The position numbers were made by a program, and so were the translations under genes. Below, one piece after another: positions 15,338-23,331 of a stretch of 64,000 nucleotides of DNA (positions within the stretch are counted from its first letter, which is position 1; every line of letters starts with the position of its first letter). This DNA comes from Hydrogenophaga palleronii NBRC 102513 (GTDB lineage: Bacteria > Pseudomonadota > Gammaproteobacteria > Burkholderiales > Burkholderiaceae_C). Location of the stretch: positions 1 to 64,000 of the forward strand of contig NZ_BCTJ01000012.1 in NCBI RefSeq assembly GCF_001571225.1. The letters are read 5' to 3'. A model generated the notes under the pieces. It was not told the origin of the DNA, ran no database searches, and saw only the letters and a program-made list of their open reading frames with translations.

Positions 15338-16762
15338 TCAGCGCGGCGTGAAGCGCGTGATGCGGTCGCCCAGCGGGTCTTCCGCGCCACGTGCCTTGTT
15401 GACGGAGAAGACCGAGCCCTTGCCGTCTTCGATCACGTGGTTGGGCAGGGTGCCGCCGGCCAGGTTGGCCACGATCTTGCCGTCCAGGCTGACCACGGTC
15501 ACGGTGCCCGAACCACGGTTGGCCACGTAGGCCAGGCCACGGTTGTGGTCGATCGCCACGTTCAGCGCGCCGGCGCCGACCTTGACGTCGTGCAGGGTCT
15601 TGCCCGAAGCCGCGTCGACGATCACCAGGTTGTCGCTGCCTTGCGAAGCGACCACCAGGCGGTTGGTCTTGGCGTCAAACGCCACGCCCGAAGCGCTCTT
15701 GGCACCTTCGACCACGAAGACCTTTTCCACCGCGTCGCTGCGCGTGTCGATCACGGCGGCTTCTTCGGTGCTCATGCTCACGGTGTAGAGCTTGTGGTTG
15801 GCACGGTCGAGTTCCAGGCTCATGGGCGAGAAGCTCTTGTCCGCACCGCGCACGCCGGTCTTGATCTCGATCGTCTTCGTTACTTGCAGCGTCTTGGTGT
15901 CGATCACCACGACACGCGGCGTGCCGGTGGCAGAGGCGTAGGCCTTGCCCAGGGCTTCGTCGATCACCACGTCACGGGCGTGGTTCACGGTGCCGACGTC
16001 GAACTGCTTGACCAGCGCGAGGTCGGACTGGCGGTACACAGCGACGGTGTTCTGGCGCGTGTTGGTGACCCACACGGTGCCGTTGGTGTCGTCCACGGCC
16101 ACGCCGTAGACCGCGTACACGCCAGGAGCGGCCGGTGCGGCAGCGCCAGGACGGGCCGGGCCGGCGGGAGCGACCGGCGGCGTCACGCGGGCTTCGATCG
16201 CCAGCGTTTGCGCGTTCACCTTGACCAGCTCCGATTGCGACACCGGTGGGCGGCCCACGGCGGCGGTCACGAAGACGCGGTCGGTCTTGGCCGAGTAAGC
16301 GGCCTGGTACAGGCCGGGCACCAGCTTTTGCGAGGCGGCGTTGTAACGGTCCTGGCCCGACAGCGGCAGGTTGGGCGAAACCTTCAGGTTGTGGATCAGG
16401 GCGGCAGCGGGCTTGCTGGCGCTCACCACCACCGGGTGGGTGCCGACCGGGGCATTGGCCGGCACGGTGAACTGCGTGGCGAACTTGCCGTCGGCACCGA
16501 CGACCACCGGGCCCTGGCCCAGTGCCGCGCCGCCGTAGGACAGGCGCACTTCCTGGCCGGGCTTGAAGTCGCTGCCGGCCAGCTTGACCTGGGTGCCGGG
16601 CACGACGACGGGCGTTTCGACCAGGCCGACGCGGCCGGAGAAGGCGGCGTCGGGCGTGTCGAACGACGGTGCGGAGGCGCAAGCCGCCACCAGCACGGTC
16701 AGCGATGCCAGCATGGCAGTGCGGGCAGCGGTTTGTTTGAAGGAAATACGACGGCCGTCCAT
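15338..16762 (-). CDS. YncE-like beta-propeller lipoprotein with N-terminal Ig-like segment
   Basis: 474-residue exported protein. Residues 1-28 end in VLVAAC, a plausible lipobox with Cys28. Residues about 45-115 resemble an immunoglobulin-like/IPT module (GTQVKLAGSDFKPGQEVRLSY, GKFATQFTVPANAPVGTHPVVV). From about 140 onward there are repeated YNCE/NHL-type blades: GVAVDDTNGTVWVTNTRQNTV, RVVVIDTKTLQVTKTIEI, GVAFDAKTNRLVVASQGSDN and LNVAIDHNRGLAYVANRGSG. E. coli yncE is iron-regulated and lies beside a TonB receptor gene, yncD; the same pairing is seen here. Its biochemical job is unknown; binding of a ligand or nucleic acid in the periplasm has been suggested for the family. A candidate Fur box lies 167 nt upstream. 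Confidence 0.82.
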   Translation of the reverse strand: MDGRRISFKQTAARTAMLASLTVLVAACASAPSFDTPDAAFSGRVGLVETPVVVPGTQVKLAGSDFKPGQEVRLSYGGAALGQGPVVVGADGKFATQFTVPANAPVGTHPVVVSASKPAAALIHNLKVSPNLPLSGQDRYNAASQKLVPGLYQAAYSAKTDRVFVTAAVGRPPVSQSELVKVNAQTLAIEARVTPPVAPAGPARPGAAAPAAPGVYAVYGVAVDDTNGTVWVTNTRQNTVAVYRQSDLALVKQFDVGTVNHARDVVIDEALGKAYASATGTPRVVVIDTKTLQVTKTIEIKTGVRGADKSFSPMSLELDRANHKLYTVSMSTEEAAVIDTRSDAVEKVFVVEGAKSASGVAFDAKTNRLVVASQGSDNLVIVDAASGKTLHDVKVGAGALNVAIDHNRGLAYVANRGSGTVTVVSLDGKIVANLAGGTLPNHVIEDGKGSVFSVNKARGAEDPLGDRITRFTPR

Positions 16763-16928
16763 GTAGGGTGCTCCAGGATCAAAAAAAAGAAACCCGCCCG
16801 TGGCTGTTGCCCGCTGCCTGCGCCGACCGGCATCACATGAAGTGGTGCCTGACTTGTCCAGATTGGAAAAGGTGCCTGGCGGAGACGGCGAGCGTTGCAA
16901 ATGCCGCGTCGGGTGCTGATGCGATACT

Positions 16929-16947
16929 AATGAGATTAATTCGCATT
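16929..16947 (-). promoter_or_regulatory. Candidate Fur box and promoter for the YncE-like gene/siderophore operon
   Basis: The 335-nt gap 16763-17097 holds no gene. Within it, 16931-16945 fits the 7-1-7 Fur pattern (TGAGATT-A-ATTCGCA, 10 of 14 positions of TGATAAT-N-ATTATCA). On the minus strand a TTACAC box and a TAATCT box, 16 nt apart, overlap it, as expected for Fur-repressed promoters. The rest of the gap contains the receptor terminator (17046-17080) and otherwise featureless AT-richer sequence. Confidence 0.6.
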
Positions 16948-17045
16948 CACTGCAGTGTAACGAAAACTTGGCGAGTTCTCGCTTTCCCAGCGAAAAGTCC
17001 ACATTTTTTTCAACATTCACGGGCAGTCGCTGCCGTGAACACCCG

Positions 17046-17080
17046 AAAAAAGCCTTGCCGGACCGCGTTGCCGGCAAGGC
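17046..17080 (-). terminator. Rho-independent terminator of the receptor gene
   Basis: On the minus strand, 18 nt after the receptor stop, a perfect 10-bp stem (GCCTTGCCGG arms at 17071-17080 and 17052-17061, 9-nt loop) is followed at once by six T residues. This is the clearest intrinsic terminator in the window, and it separates the receptor transcript from the downstream operon. Confidence 0.93.
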
Positions 17081-17097
17081 CTGTGGTGTCCGCCCGG

Positions 17098-19143
17098 TCA
17101 GAACCGGTTGGACAGGCCCACGAAGAACCGGCGGCTTGGCACGTAGTAGTTGGTCGCACCGTCGGCGCGTGGGCCCTCTTCGGTCAGGTTCTGCAGGCCG
17201 GCGCTGATCTTGAGCGCATCGCTGGCCTGGTAGGTGAGTGACAGGTCGTAGGTGGTGTAGGCCTTCACGAAGGCGGTGCCACCGTGCAGCTGTTTGCCGG
17301 TGTACTGCGCCGCCAGCTCGGTGTAGAGCCGGTTGTTGACCTGCCAGCCGACGGCCGAGAACCAGGACAGCTCCGGCGTGGACAGCAGGCTGGCGCCGGT
17401 GGTGAGGTTCTTCGCCTCCAGCATGTAGGTCAGGTTGTTGCGCCAGGTGATGTTCGACGCCAGCGGGAGCGTGGCCGTGCCTTCCAGCCCGCGGGTGCGA
17501 GCCTTCTGCACGTTCTGCATCTTGGTCCACCAGTAACCCTGGAAGAAGCCCAGCGGCTGGTAGTCGATTTTGTTGCGGAAGTCGGTGTGGAAGTAGGTCA
17601 GGCCCAGGTCCAGCACGCCGCGCGCGAAGCCGACGCCCACCTCGGTGTTGAGGCTGGTTTCCGGCACCAGGTCCGGGTTGCCGGCCATGTAGCAGCCGCC
17701 GCTGGCGGAAGTCCAGCCCATCGGTGCCAGGCCGCGGCAGCCGTTGCCTCCCGACTGGGTGGCCGCGCCGGGCGAGTGTTCCTTCAGGCTGGGCGCGCGG
17801 AAGCCCTTGGACACGCCGCCCTTGACAGTCCAGGCCTCGGCCGGGCGGTAGACCACGTAGGCGCGTGGGCTCAGGTGGTTGCCAAACTTCTCGTGGTGGT
17901 CGTAACGCGCACCGAGCGTGAGCGCGAGCTGCTCGCTCAGGAACAGCTGGTTTTCGGCGAACAGCGCGGCGGTCGAGCCCGACAGCTTGGCGCCCGACAC
18001 CACGTTGCCGTCGTAGTCCACCGGCACCGTGCCGATGGTGTCGGTGTTGATCAGCTCTTCATGTTTCCATTGCGCGCCGACGGTCAGCAACTGCTCGATG
18101 CCGGCGAACTTGAACGGCTTGTCGATGCGGCCTTCCAGCGTGGTGTCTTCTGCCGCCGCCTGGCCGGAGGAGAGCTTGTTGTCGTAGCTGTTGTGGTACA
18201 GGTCGATGCGGGTCTTGCCGAAGTCCCAGCGGCCTTCGTGCGAGGCGCCGAAGCCATTGCGCACCAGCTTGCTGGCACCAAAGGCACTGACCGCCGGGCC
18301 CTTGCCGGACGCGTTGCGCGCGGCCGAGGCCATGGAGCGCTGCACGCCGTGCGAGGCCTCGAACGACATCGACTGCTCGGGCGTGAGCGCCCAGTCCAGC
18401 CGTGCGTTGTAGTTCTCCTGGCGGAAGCCGCCGGCGGCGTTGCCGGAGACACCGTCGGTGGTCTCGTCCGGGTTCTGGCGCGTGATGCTGCCGCCCAGGC
18501 GCAGGCCCACCCGGTCCGACAGCGGGCCGGCGATGTTGAAGCCCATCTGGTTGGCGTCGCCGCGTTGCGAGCTCTCCGGCTTGGTGGTGCTGGCCGACAC
18601 CGAGCCGCCCCATTTCTTCGGAATCTTGCGCGTGATGATGTTGATCACGCCGCCCATGGCGTCGGAGCCGTAGAGCGAGGACATCGGGCCGCGCACGATC
18701 TCGATGCGCTCGATCATCTCGGGCGCGATCCAGTTCAGGTCCTGCCGCCCGAGGTTGGCGCGGTAGTGGGTGTTGGCCGAGCTGCCCTGGCGCCGGCCGT
18801 CCACCAGGATCAGGGTGTAGCCGTCAGGCAGGCCACGCAGCTTGATCTTGGACTGGTCCCCGGTCGGGCTCAGGCCGCCCGACACACCCGGCAGTTTGCT
18901 CAGCAGGGCGCCCAGGTCGTACACCGGCTGGCGTTCGATTTCCTCGCGCGTGATGACGCTGATGCTGGCCGGCGCGTCCTTGATGTCGACCTCGCTCGCG
19001 GTGGCGGTCACCACCACCGTGTTCAGCGTGGGCGCCGTGGCTTCGGCGCTGCCGCTGTCCTGCGCGTAGGCCTGCGCCACGAGCAGGGAGAGAAGGCAAG
19101 GCGTCAGCACTGCCTTGGCGTATTGGGAAGTTCTGGATGTCAC
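17098..19143 (-). CDS. TonB-dependent catecholate siderophore receptor (FepA/CirA-type)
   Basis: 681-residue outer-membrane receptor. A signal peptide (about 1-27, ending AYAQ) is followed by a TonB-box-like NTVVVTAT, and a plug domain (about 45-160) with ISVITREEIERQPVYDLGALLSKLPGV, IKLRGLPDGYTLILVDGRRQ and IERIEIVRGPMSSLYGSDAMGGVINIIT. A 22-strand barrel then ends in the aromatic SNRF. LVDGRRQ and RGPMSSLYGSDAMGGVIN resemble the FepA/CirA/IrgA branch, which takes up catecholates. The start codon is GTG with a GGAG Shine-Dalgarno element. Divergent from a two-component system, as in Pseudomonas PfeA/PfeRS. Function inferred as uptake of the ferric form of the locally made siderophore. Confidence 0.93.
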   Translation of the reverse strand: MTSRTSQYAKAVLTPCLLSLLVAQAYAQDSGSAEATAPTLNTVVVTATASEVDIKDAPASISVITREEIERQPVYDLGALLSKLPGVSGGLSPTGDQSKIKLRGLPDGYTLILVDGRRQGSSANTHYRANLGRQDLNWIAPEMIERIEIVRGPMSSLYGSDAMGGVINIITRKIPKKWGGSVSASTTKPESSQRGDANQMGFNIAGPLSDRVGLRLGGSITRQNPDETTDGVSGNAAGGFRQENYNARLDWALTPEQSMSFEASHGVQRSMASAARNASGKGPAVSAFGASKLVRNGFGASHEGRWDFGKTRIDLYHNSYDNKLSSGQAAAEDTTLEGRIDKPFKFAGIEQLLTVGAQWKHEELINTDTIGTVPVDYDGNVVSGAKLSGSTAALFAENQLFLSEQLALTLGARYDHHEKFGNHLSPRAYVVYRPAEAWTVKGGVSKGFRAPSLKEHSPGAATQSGGNGCRGLAPMGWTSASGGCYMAGNPDLVPETSLNTEVGVGFARGVLDLGLTYFHTDFRNKIDYQPLGFFQGYWWTKMQNVQKARTRGLEGTATLPLASNITWRNNLTYMLEAKNLTTGASLLSTPELSWFSAVGWQVNNRLYTELAAQYTGKQLHGGTAFVKAYTTYDLSLTYQASDALKISAGLQNLTEEGPRADGATNYYVPSRRFFVGLSNRF

Positions 19144-19191
19144 GAAAAGGGCTCCGTTGATGAAAAAGGCACTCGCCTACAATGCAATTCA

Positions 19192-19210
19192 AATGAGAAT
19201 TATTTGCAAT
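19192..19210. promoter_or_regulatory. Fur box in the divergent receptor/two-component promoter region
   Basis: In the 108-nt gap between the receptor start and the response-regulator start, 19194-19208 reads TGAGAAT-T-ATTTGCA, matching 12 of 14 positions of the 7-1-7 Fur consensus. The local sequence is strikingly AT-rich for this genome. The site could control both directions; it lies about 50 nt upstream of the receptor GTG and 42 nt upstream of the regulator ATG. Confidence 0.75.
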
Positions 19211-19251
19211 GCCGGAGCCTATCCAGAAGGTTCCCGTCTTCGTTCGGGCTT

Positions 19252-20061
19252 ATGAAATCTTTAGAAAACCCGGTGCCGCGGGACACGCGCGCCGCGCTGC
19301 CCGACGCCCCGCTGGCGCGCGTGCTGGTGGTGGACGACGACGTGGAGCTGGCGCGCATGCTGCAGGAGTACCTGGCGCACGACCCCTTTGAACTGCTGTT
19401 CGTGCACGACGGCGGCGAGGCCGCCGATGCGCTGGACGCCGGCAGCTGCGACCTGCTGGTGCTCGACATCATGTTGCCGACCCTGAGCGGCTATGAGCTG
19501 CTGCGGCGCGTGCGCCAGCGCCACCCCGGCCTGCCGGTGCTGATGCTGAGCGCGCGCGGCGCCGACGAGGACCGCATCATGGGCCTGGAGGCCGGTGCCG
19601 ACGACTACCTCGCCAAGCCGTTCAACCCGCGCGAGCTGCGCGCCCGCATCCAGGCGCTGCTGCGACGCCGCGCCCCGCTGCCAGCCGAGGCAGCAGCGCC
19701 CGCCGCGCCCGACCAGGCGGTGGCACGGGTCGGCGCCCTGCAGCTGCAGGCCGGGCGCTGCACCGCCACTGTCGGCCAGGGGCAGGCGCGGCTCACGCAG
19801 GTGGAGACCGGCATCCTGGAGGTGCTGATGCGCTCGGCCGGTCGCCCGGTGCGCCGCGCCCAGCTCACCCGCTGGGTGCTGGGCCGCTCGCTGCTGCCGA
19901 CCGACCGCAGCCTCGACACCCATGTGAGCAACCTGCGGCGCAAGCTCGGGCTCAACGGCACCGTGCACGGCGCGCCGGTGCTGCGCAGCCTGCGCGGGGT
20001 CGGTTATGTACTGGCGCCGGGCGAGACGGCGCTGGAGGCCTCGGCGCAGGAACCGGCGTGA
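19252..20061 (+). CDS. OmpR/PhoB-family response regulator
   Basis: 269-residue regulator. The receiver domain begins ARVLVVDDD (about 22-30), with the phospho-acceptor Asp72 in LLVLDIMLPTLSG, the switch Thr/Ser in LMLSARGADEDRI and the lysine in DYLAKPFNPREL. After an alanine/proline-rich linker (about 145-160) comes a winged-helix output domain ending DRSLDTHVSNLRRKLG...LRSLRGVGYVLA. It pairs with the kinase whose GTG start overlaps this stop. Divergent from the catecholate receptor and next to a Fur box, it most likely activates the receptor when the siderophore is present, as PfeR does. No strong ribosome binding site precedes the ATG. Confidence 0.93.
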   Translation: MKSLENPVPRDTRAALPDAPLARVLVVDDDVELARMLQEYLAHDPFELLFVHDGGEAADALDAGSCDLLVLDIMLPTLSGYELLRRVRQRHPGLPVLMLSARGADEDRIMGLEAGADDYLAKPFNPRELRARIQALLRRRAPLPAEAAAPAAPDQAVARVGALQLQAGRCTATVGQGQARLTQVETGILEVLMRSAGRPVRRAQLTRWVLGRSLLPTDRSLDTHVSNLRRKLGLNGTVHGAPVLRSLRGVGYVLAPGETALEASAQEPA

Positions 20062-21548
20062 AGTCGCTGTTCCTGCGCATCTTCCTGTCGTTCTGGGCCT
20101 GTCTTGCGATCATCCTGGCGCTGGGCGTGGGCATCACGCAGGCCGTCACGGCGGCCCGTTTCCACGCGCTCGATGGTGTGAGCGCGGCCCAGCTCACCGC
20201 CGATGCCCGGCACGCCGGCCTGCGGGGCCGCAGCGAGCTGATGGACTGGGCGGCACGCACCGATGCGCAATACCCCACGCTGCAGATTTTTCTGGTGAAC
20301 CGGCGTGGCGAGGAGCTGCGCGGGCAGGGCGTGCCGGTGCGTGTGCGCTCCTGGCTGGCCGACCACCTGCAGCGCGACGCCGCCGCCACGGCGGCCGCAG
20401 CGAGCGCGGTGAACACGCCCGCGCTGCGGCCCCGCGCCACGCAGCGCCAGGTACCACCACCGCCAGACACCGCGGCGCAGACGCCGCAGTCGTGGTGGGA
20501 CGTGCCGCAGATTCCGGTCGCGGGTGCCGAGCCCCTCTACCTGGCCTTCCTGCCGTTCGACTCTTCGGCCTACGAGGTGCTGGGCGTGTCCTACGTGCCG
20601 GCCCTGTTGTTGCTGTGTGCGCTGGTGGTGAGCGGCCCGATCTGCTGGGCCATGGCGCGCCACATCAGCGCGCCGGTGCTCAAGGTCCAGGCGGGCCTGC
20701 GCACGTTGGCCAAGGGCGATCTGAACGTGCGCATGGACGGCGCCTTCGCCGCCCGGCGCGACGAACTCGGCGCGCTGGCGGGCGACTTCGACACCACCGC
20801 CCAGCGCCTGCAGGAGCTCGTCACCTCACGCGAGACGCTGCTGCGCGACGTCTCGCACGAGCTGCGTTCGCCGCTGGCGCGGCTGCGCGTGGCGCTGGAC
20901 CTGGCGCGGCGGCAGGACACCACGCAGCCGGCGCAGCACGACCGCATCGAACGCGAGTGCGAGCGACTTGATGCGCTGATCGGCCAGGTGCTCAAGCTGG
21001 CCCGCTGGCGCGCGCAGCCACCGGCCGTGCACCAGCCGCTGGACCTGACGCTGCTGGTGACCGCAACGCTGGCGGACGTGGCCTACGAAGGCGCGGCGCG
21101 TGGCCAGCGCGTGGCCTGGCGCGCACCCACCAGCCCGGTGTGGGTGCTGGGCGAACCGGCCGAGCTGGCCAGCATGCTGGAGAACGTGGTGCGCAATGCG
21201 CTGCGCTTTTCGCCCGACGGTGGCCAGGTGTGTGTGGAGCTGGAACTGCGCGATGGCCAGGCCCTGCTCACCGTGCTCGACGAAGGGCCCGGCATTGCCG
21301 AGGCCGAGCTGCACAAGGTGTTCGACGCCTTCTTCCGCGCCGACCCTTCGCGTGCGCCCGACCACAAGGGTGCGGGGCTGGGGCTGGCCATTGCGCACGT
21401 GGTCGCCACGCGGCACGGCGGTGGCATCGTGGCCGCCAACCGGCCGGTGGGCGGCCTGAGCGTGCGCATGCGGCTGCCGCTGCGCGCGGTGCCCGGCGCA
21501 TCACCGGGTGGCGCTGCGCAGGAGTTCAGCGGCGCGGTGCCGGCCTGA
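20058..21548 (+). CDS. Sensor histidine kinase (CpxA/PfeS-like)
   Basis: 496-residue membrane kinase. Transmembrane helix 1 spans about 8-30, a periplasmic domain about 31-175 carries an Ala/Pro-rich insertion (100-145), helix 2 spans about 178-200, and a HAMP linker follows. The phospho-acceptor is His267 in RDVSHELRSPLARLR. The ATPase domain has ENVVRNALRFSPDGG (N box), LDEGPGI (G1) and KGAGLGLAIAHVVATRHGG (G2). The GTG start overlaps the regulator stop as GTGA. The SHELRSPLARL motif is that of CpxA/RstB/PfeS-type kinases. It likely senses periplasmic ferric siderophore; the signal is inferred from location only. Confidence 0.93.
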   Translation: MKSLFLRIFLSFWACLAIILALGVGITQAVTAARFHALDGVSAAQLTADARHAGLRGRSELMDWAARTDAQYPTLQIFLVNRRGEELRGQGVPVRVRSWLADHLQRDAAATAAAASAVNTPALRPRATQRQVPPPPDTAAQTPQSWWDVPQIPVAGAEPLYLAFLPFDSSAYEVLGVSYVPALLLLCALVVSGPICWAMARHISAPVLKVQAGLRTLAKGDLNVRMDGAFAARRDELGALAGDFDTTAQRLQELVTSRETLLRDVSHELRSPLARLRVALDLARRQDTTQPAQHDRIERECERLDALIGQVLKLARWRAQPPAVHQPLDLTLLVTATLADVAYEGAARGQRVAWRAPTSPVWVLGEPAELASMLENVVRNALRFSPDGGQVCVELELRDGQALLTVLDEGPGIAEAELHKVFDAFFRADPSRAPDHKGAGLGLAIAHVVATRHGGGIVAANRPVGGLSVRMRLPLRAVPGASPGGAAQEFSGAVPA

Positions 21549-21572
21549 GGCCACCACCGCGCCACCGCGCGC

Positions 21573-23165
21573 TCAGTTCACCTTCAGCACGCGCCAGTCG
21601 ATGCGGTTGTCGGCGCGGTGTGGCACCTCGACCTTGCTGGTGGCGGCCCACGGGATGACCTGGTTGTAGAGCGGGATGTGCGAGATGAACTCGTGGTCGG
21701 CCACCAGGGCGCGTTCGATCAGCTGGTTGCGGTTCTTCGCATCGGTCTCTTTCTTGATGCGTTCGATCAGGCCGTCCTGCTGCGGGTTGGAGTAACGGCC
21801 CAGGTTGAAGTTGCCGTCACCACCGGCGCCCGGCGAACGGATCAGCGACTGCAGTGTGTAGAAGGCGTCGAAGGTCGGCACGCCCCAGCCCAGCAGGTAG
21901 ATGCTGGCCTCGTTGCGCTGGATCATCGGGAAGTAGGTGGCGAACGGCAGCGAGCGCAGCTTGGCTTTCACACCCACCTTGGCCCACTGCACGGTGATGG
22001 CCTGGCAGAGCTGTTCGTCGTTGATGTAGCGGCCGGCGCTGCAGGCAAAGTCCACTTCAAAACCCTGCGGGTAACCGGCTTCGGCCAGCAGCTTCTGCGC
22101 CGCGGCCGGGTCGTAGGGCCAGCGCACGTCGGCCTTGGCCGTCCAGCCGTTGACCTGGCGCGCGATCATGGCGCCCGTGGGTTGCGCCAGGCCGCGCTGC
22201 ACCACGCGCTGGATGGTGTTGATGTCGATCGCCTGGTACAGCGCCTTGCGCACGCGCACGTCCTTCAGCGGGTTCTTGCCCTTCACGTTGGAGCCTTGCA
22301 GCTCGTCGCGGAACTGGTCCAGGCCGAGGAAGATGGTGCGGTTCTCGGCGCCTTCGAGCACCTTCAGTCCGGGCGCCTGGCGCACGCGCGGCAGATCCTG
22401 CAGGCTGGGGTCGAGCACGAAGTCCAGCTCGCCCGAGAGCAGGGCGGCGGTGCGGGTGGCGTCCGATTTGATCGGCGTGTAGACGATCTCGCTCACGTTG
22501 CCGCCGAACTTGCCCTTGCCCCACCAGTTCGGGTTGGCGGTGAGCACCAGGCGCTGGTCGGGCGACCAGGACTTGAGCACGAACGGACCGGTGCCCAGCG
22601 CGTGGCGGTGCGAGTAGGTTTCTTCCGGCGTCTTGATGTCCTTGGGCTCGGCGGTCTTGTTCTTCTCGGCCCAGGCCTTGCTGAGGATGCGCAGCTCGGT
22701 GAGCTGGTTCACCAGCACCGGGTTGGGCACGTCCGAGAAGATGTCGATGGTGTGGCTGTCGACCTTCACCACGCGGTCGATGCCCTGTGCGTAGACCGCG
22801 TAGTTGCTGGTCTTGGCCTTGGCGCGTTCGAGCGAGAACTTGGCGTCGTCGGCGGTGAAGGGGCTGCCGTCGCTGAAGGTCACGCCCTTGCGCAGGGTCA
22901 CGCGCAGTTGCGTCGGGTTCAGCAGCTTCCATTCGGTGGCCAGCGAGGGCTCGGGCTTGAAGGTCTTGCTGTTGTATTCGACCAGGGTCTCGTAGACCGC
23001 CGAGTGCAGGGCGTTGTTGACGCCGACGTTCTGCGCGTGCACGTCCCAGGACGACACGTCGGCCGAGCGGGCGAAGCGGAAGGTGGAGGCCTGCGCGGCC
23101 GTGGTGCCGGCCGCGGTCAGTGCCAGGGCCAGGAACAGGGGAGAGAGTCGGGGGAGCTTGCGCAT
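21573..23165 (-). CDS. ABC transporter substrate-binding protein, family 5 (DppA/OppA-like)
   Basis: 530-residue periplasmic protein with a signal peptide (about 1-26, ending AAQA). Family-5 landmarks are SAVYETLVEYN, LRKGVTFSDGSPFTADDAKFSLERA, GTGPFVLKSWSPDQRLVLTANPNWWGKG, VRVRKALYQAIDI and AAAQKLLAEAGYPQGFEV. These proteins bind peptides, nickel chelates or glycosides. No permease or ATPase gene is adjacent, so it is an orphan. It may serve a shared Dpp-type translocator; substrate unknown. A siderophore-fragment role is possible only by location and is not supported by sequence. Confidence 0.92.
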   Translation of the reverse strand: MRKLPRLSPLFLALALTAAGTTAAQASTFRFARSADVSSWDVHAQNVGVNNALHSAVYETLVEYNSKTFKPEPSLATEWKLLNPTQLRVTLRKGVTFSDGSPFTADDAKFSLERAKAKTSNYAVYAQGIDRVVKVDSHTIDIFSDVPNPVLVNQLTELRILSKAWAEKNKTAEPKDIKTPEETYSHRHALGTGPFVLKSWSPDQRLVLTANPNWWGKGKFGGNVSEIVYTPIKSDATRTAALLSGELDFVLDPSLQDLPRVRQAPGLKVLEGAENRTIFLGLDQFRDELQGSNVKGKNPLKDVRVRKALYQAIDINTIQRVVQRGLAQPTGAMIARQVNGWTAKADVRWPYDPAAAQKLLAEAGYPQGFEVDFACSAGRYINDEQLCQAITVQWAKVGVKAKLRSLPFATYFPMIQRNEASIYLLGWGVPTFDAFYTLQSLIRSPGAGGDGNFNLGRYSNPQQDGLIERIKKETDAKNRNQLIERALVADHEFISHIPLYNQVIPWAATSKVEVPHRADNRIDWRVLKVN

Positions 23166-23331
23166 GGGGTCTCGCTACGGGTCCATTGGAAAGAAAGAAG
23201 CCGCCATTGTTCCGGCGATGGGCTCGTTGGGGAACGATTGGGAAGTCATGAGCTTATGCCTGGTGGCCTCGCTTCGCCGTGGTAGGGAAAGCCGCGGCCA
23301 TTGCGCCGCTGGCGTGCGGTAGGCTCGGTGC

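Noticed and set aside
19209-19391. Small plus-strand ORF starting just before the response regulator
   Set aside because: It is out of frame with the regulator, its translation becomes Arg/Ala-rich shadow sequence and it has no homology-like features.
21573-23165. Family-5 binding protein as a member of the siderophore uptake system
   Set aside because: It is convergent with the two-component genes, has no iron-box upstream and its family binds peptides or similar ligands; location alone is not enough.
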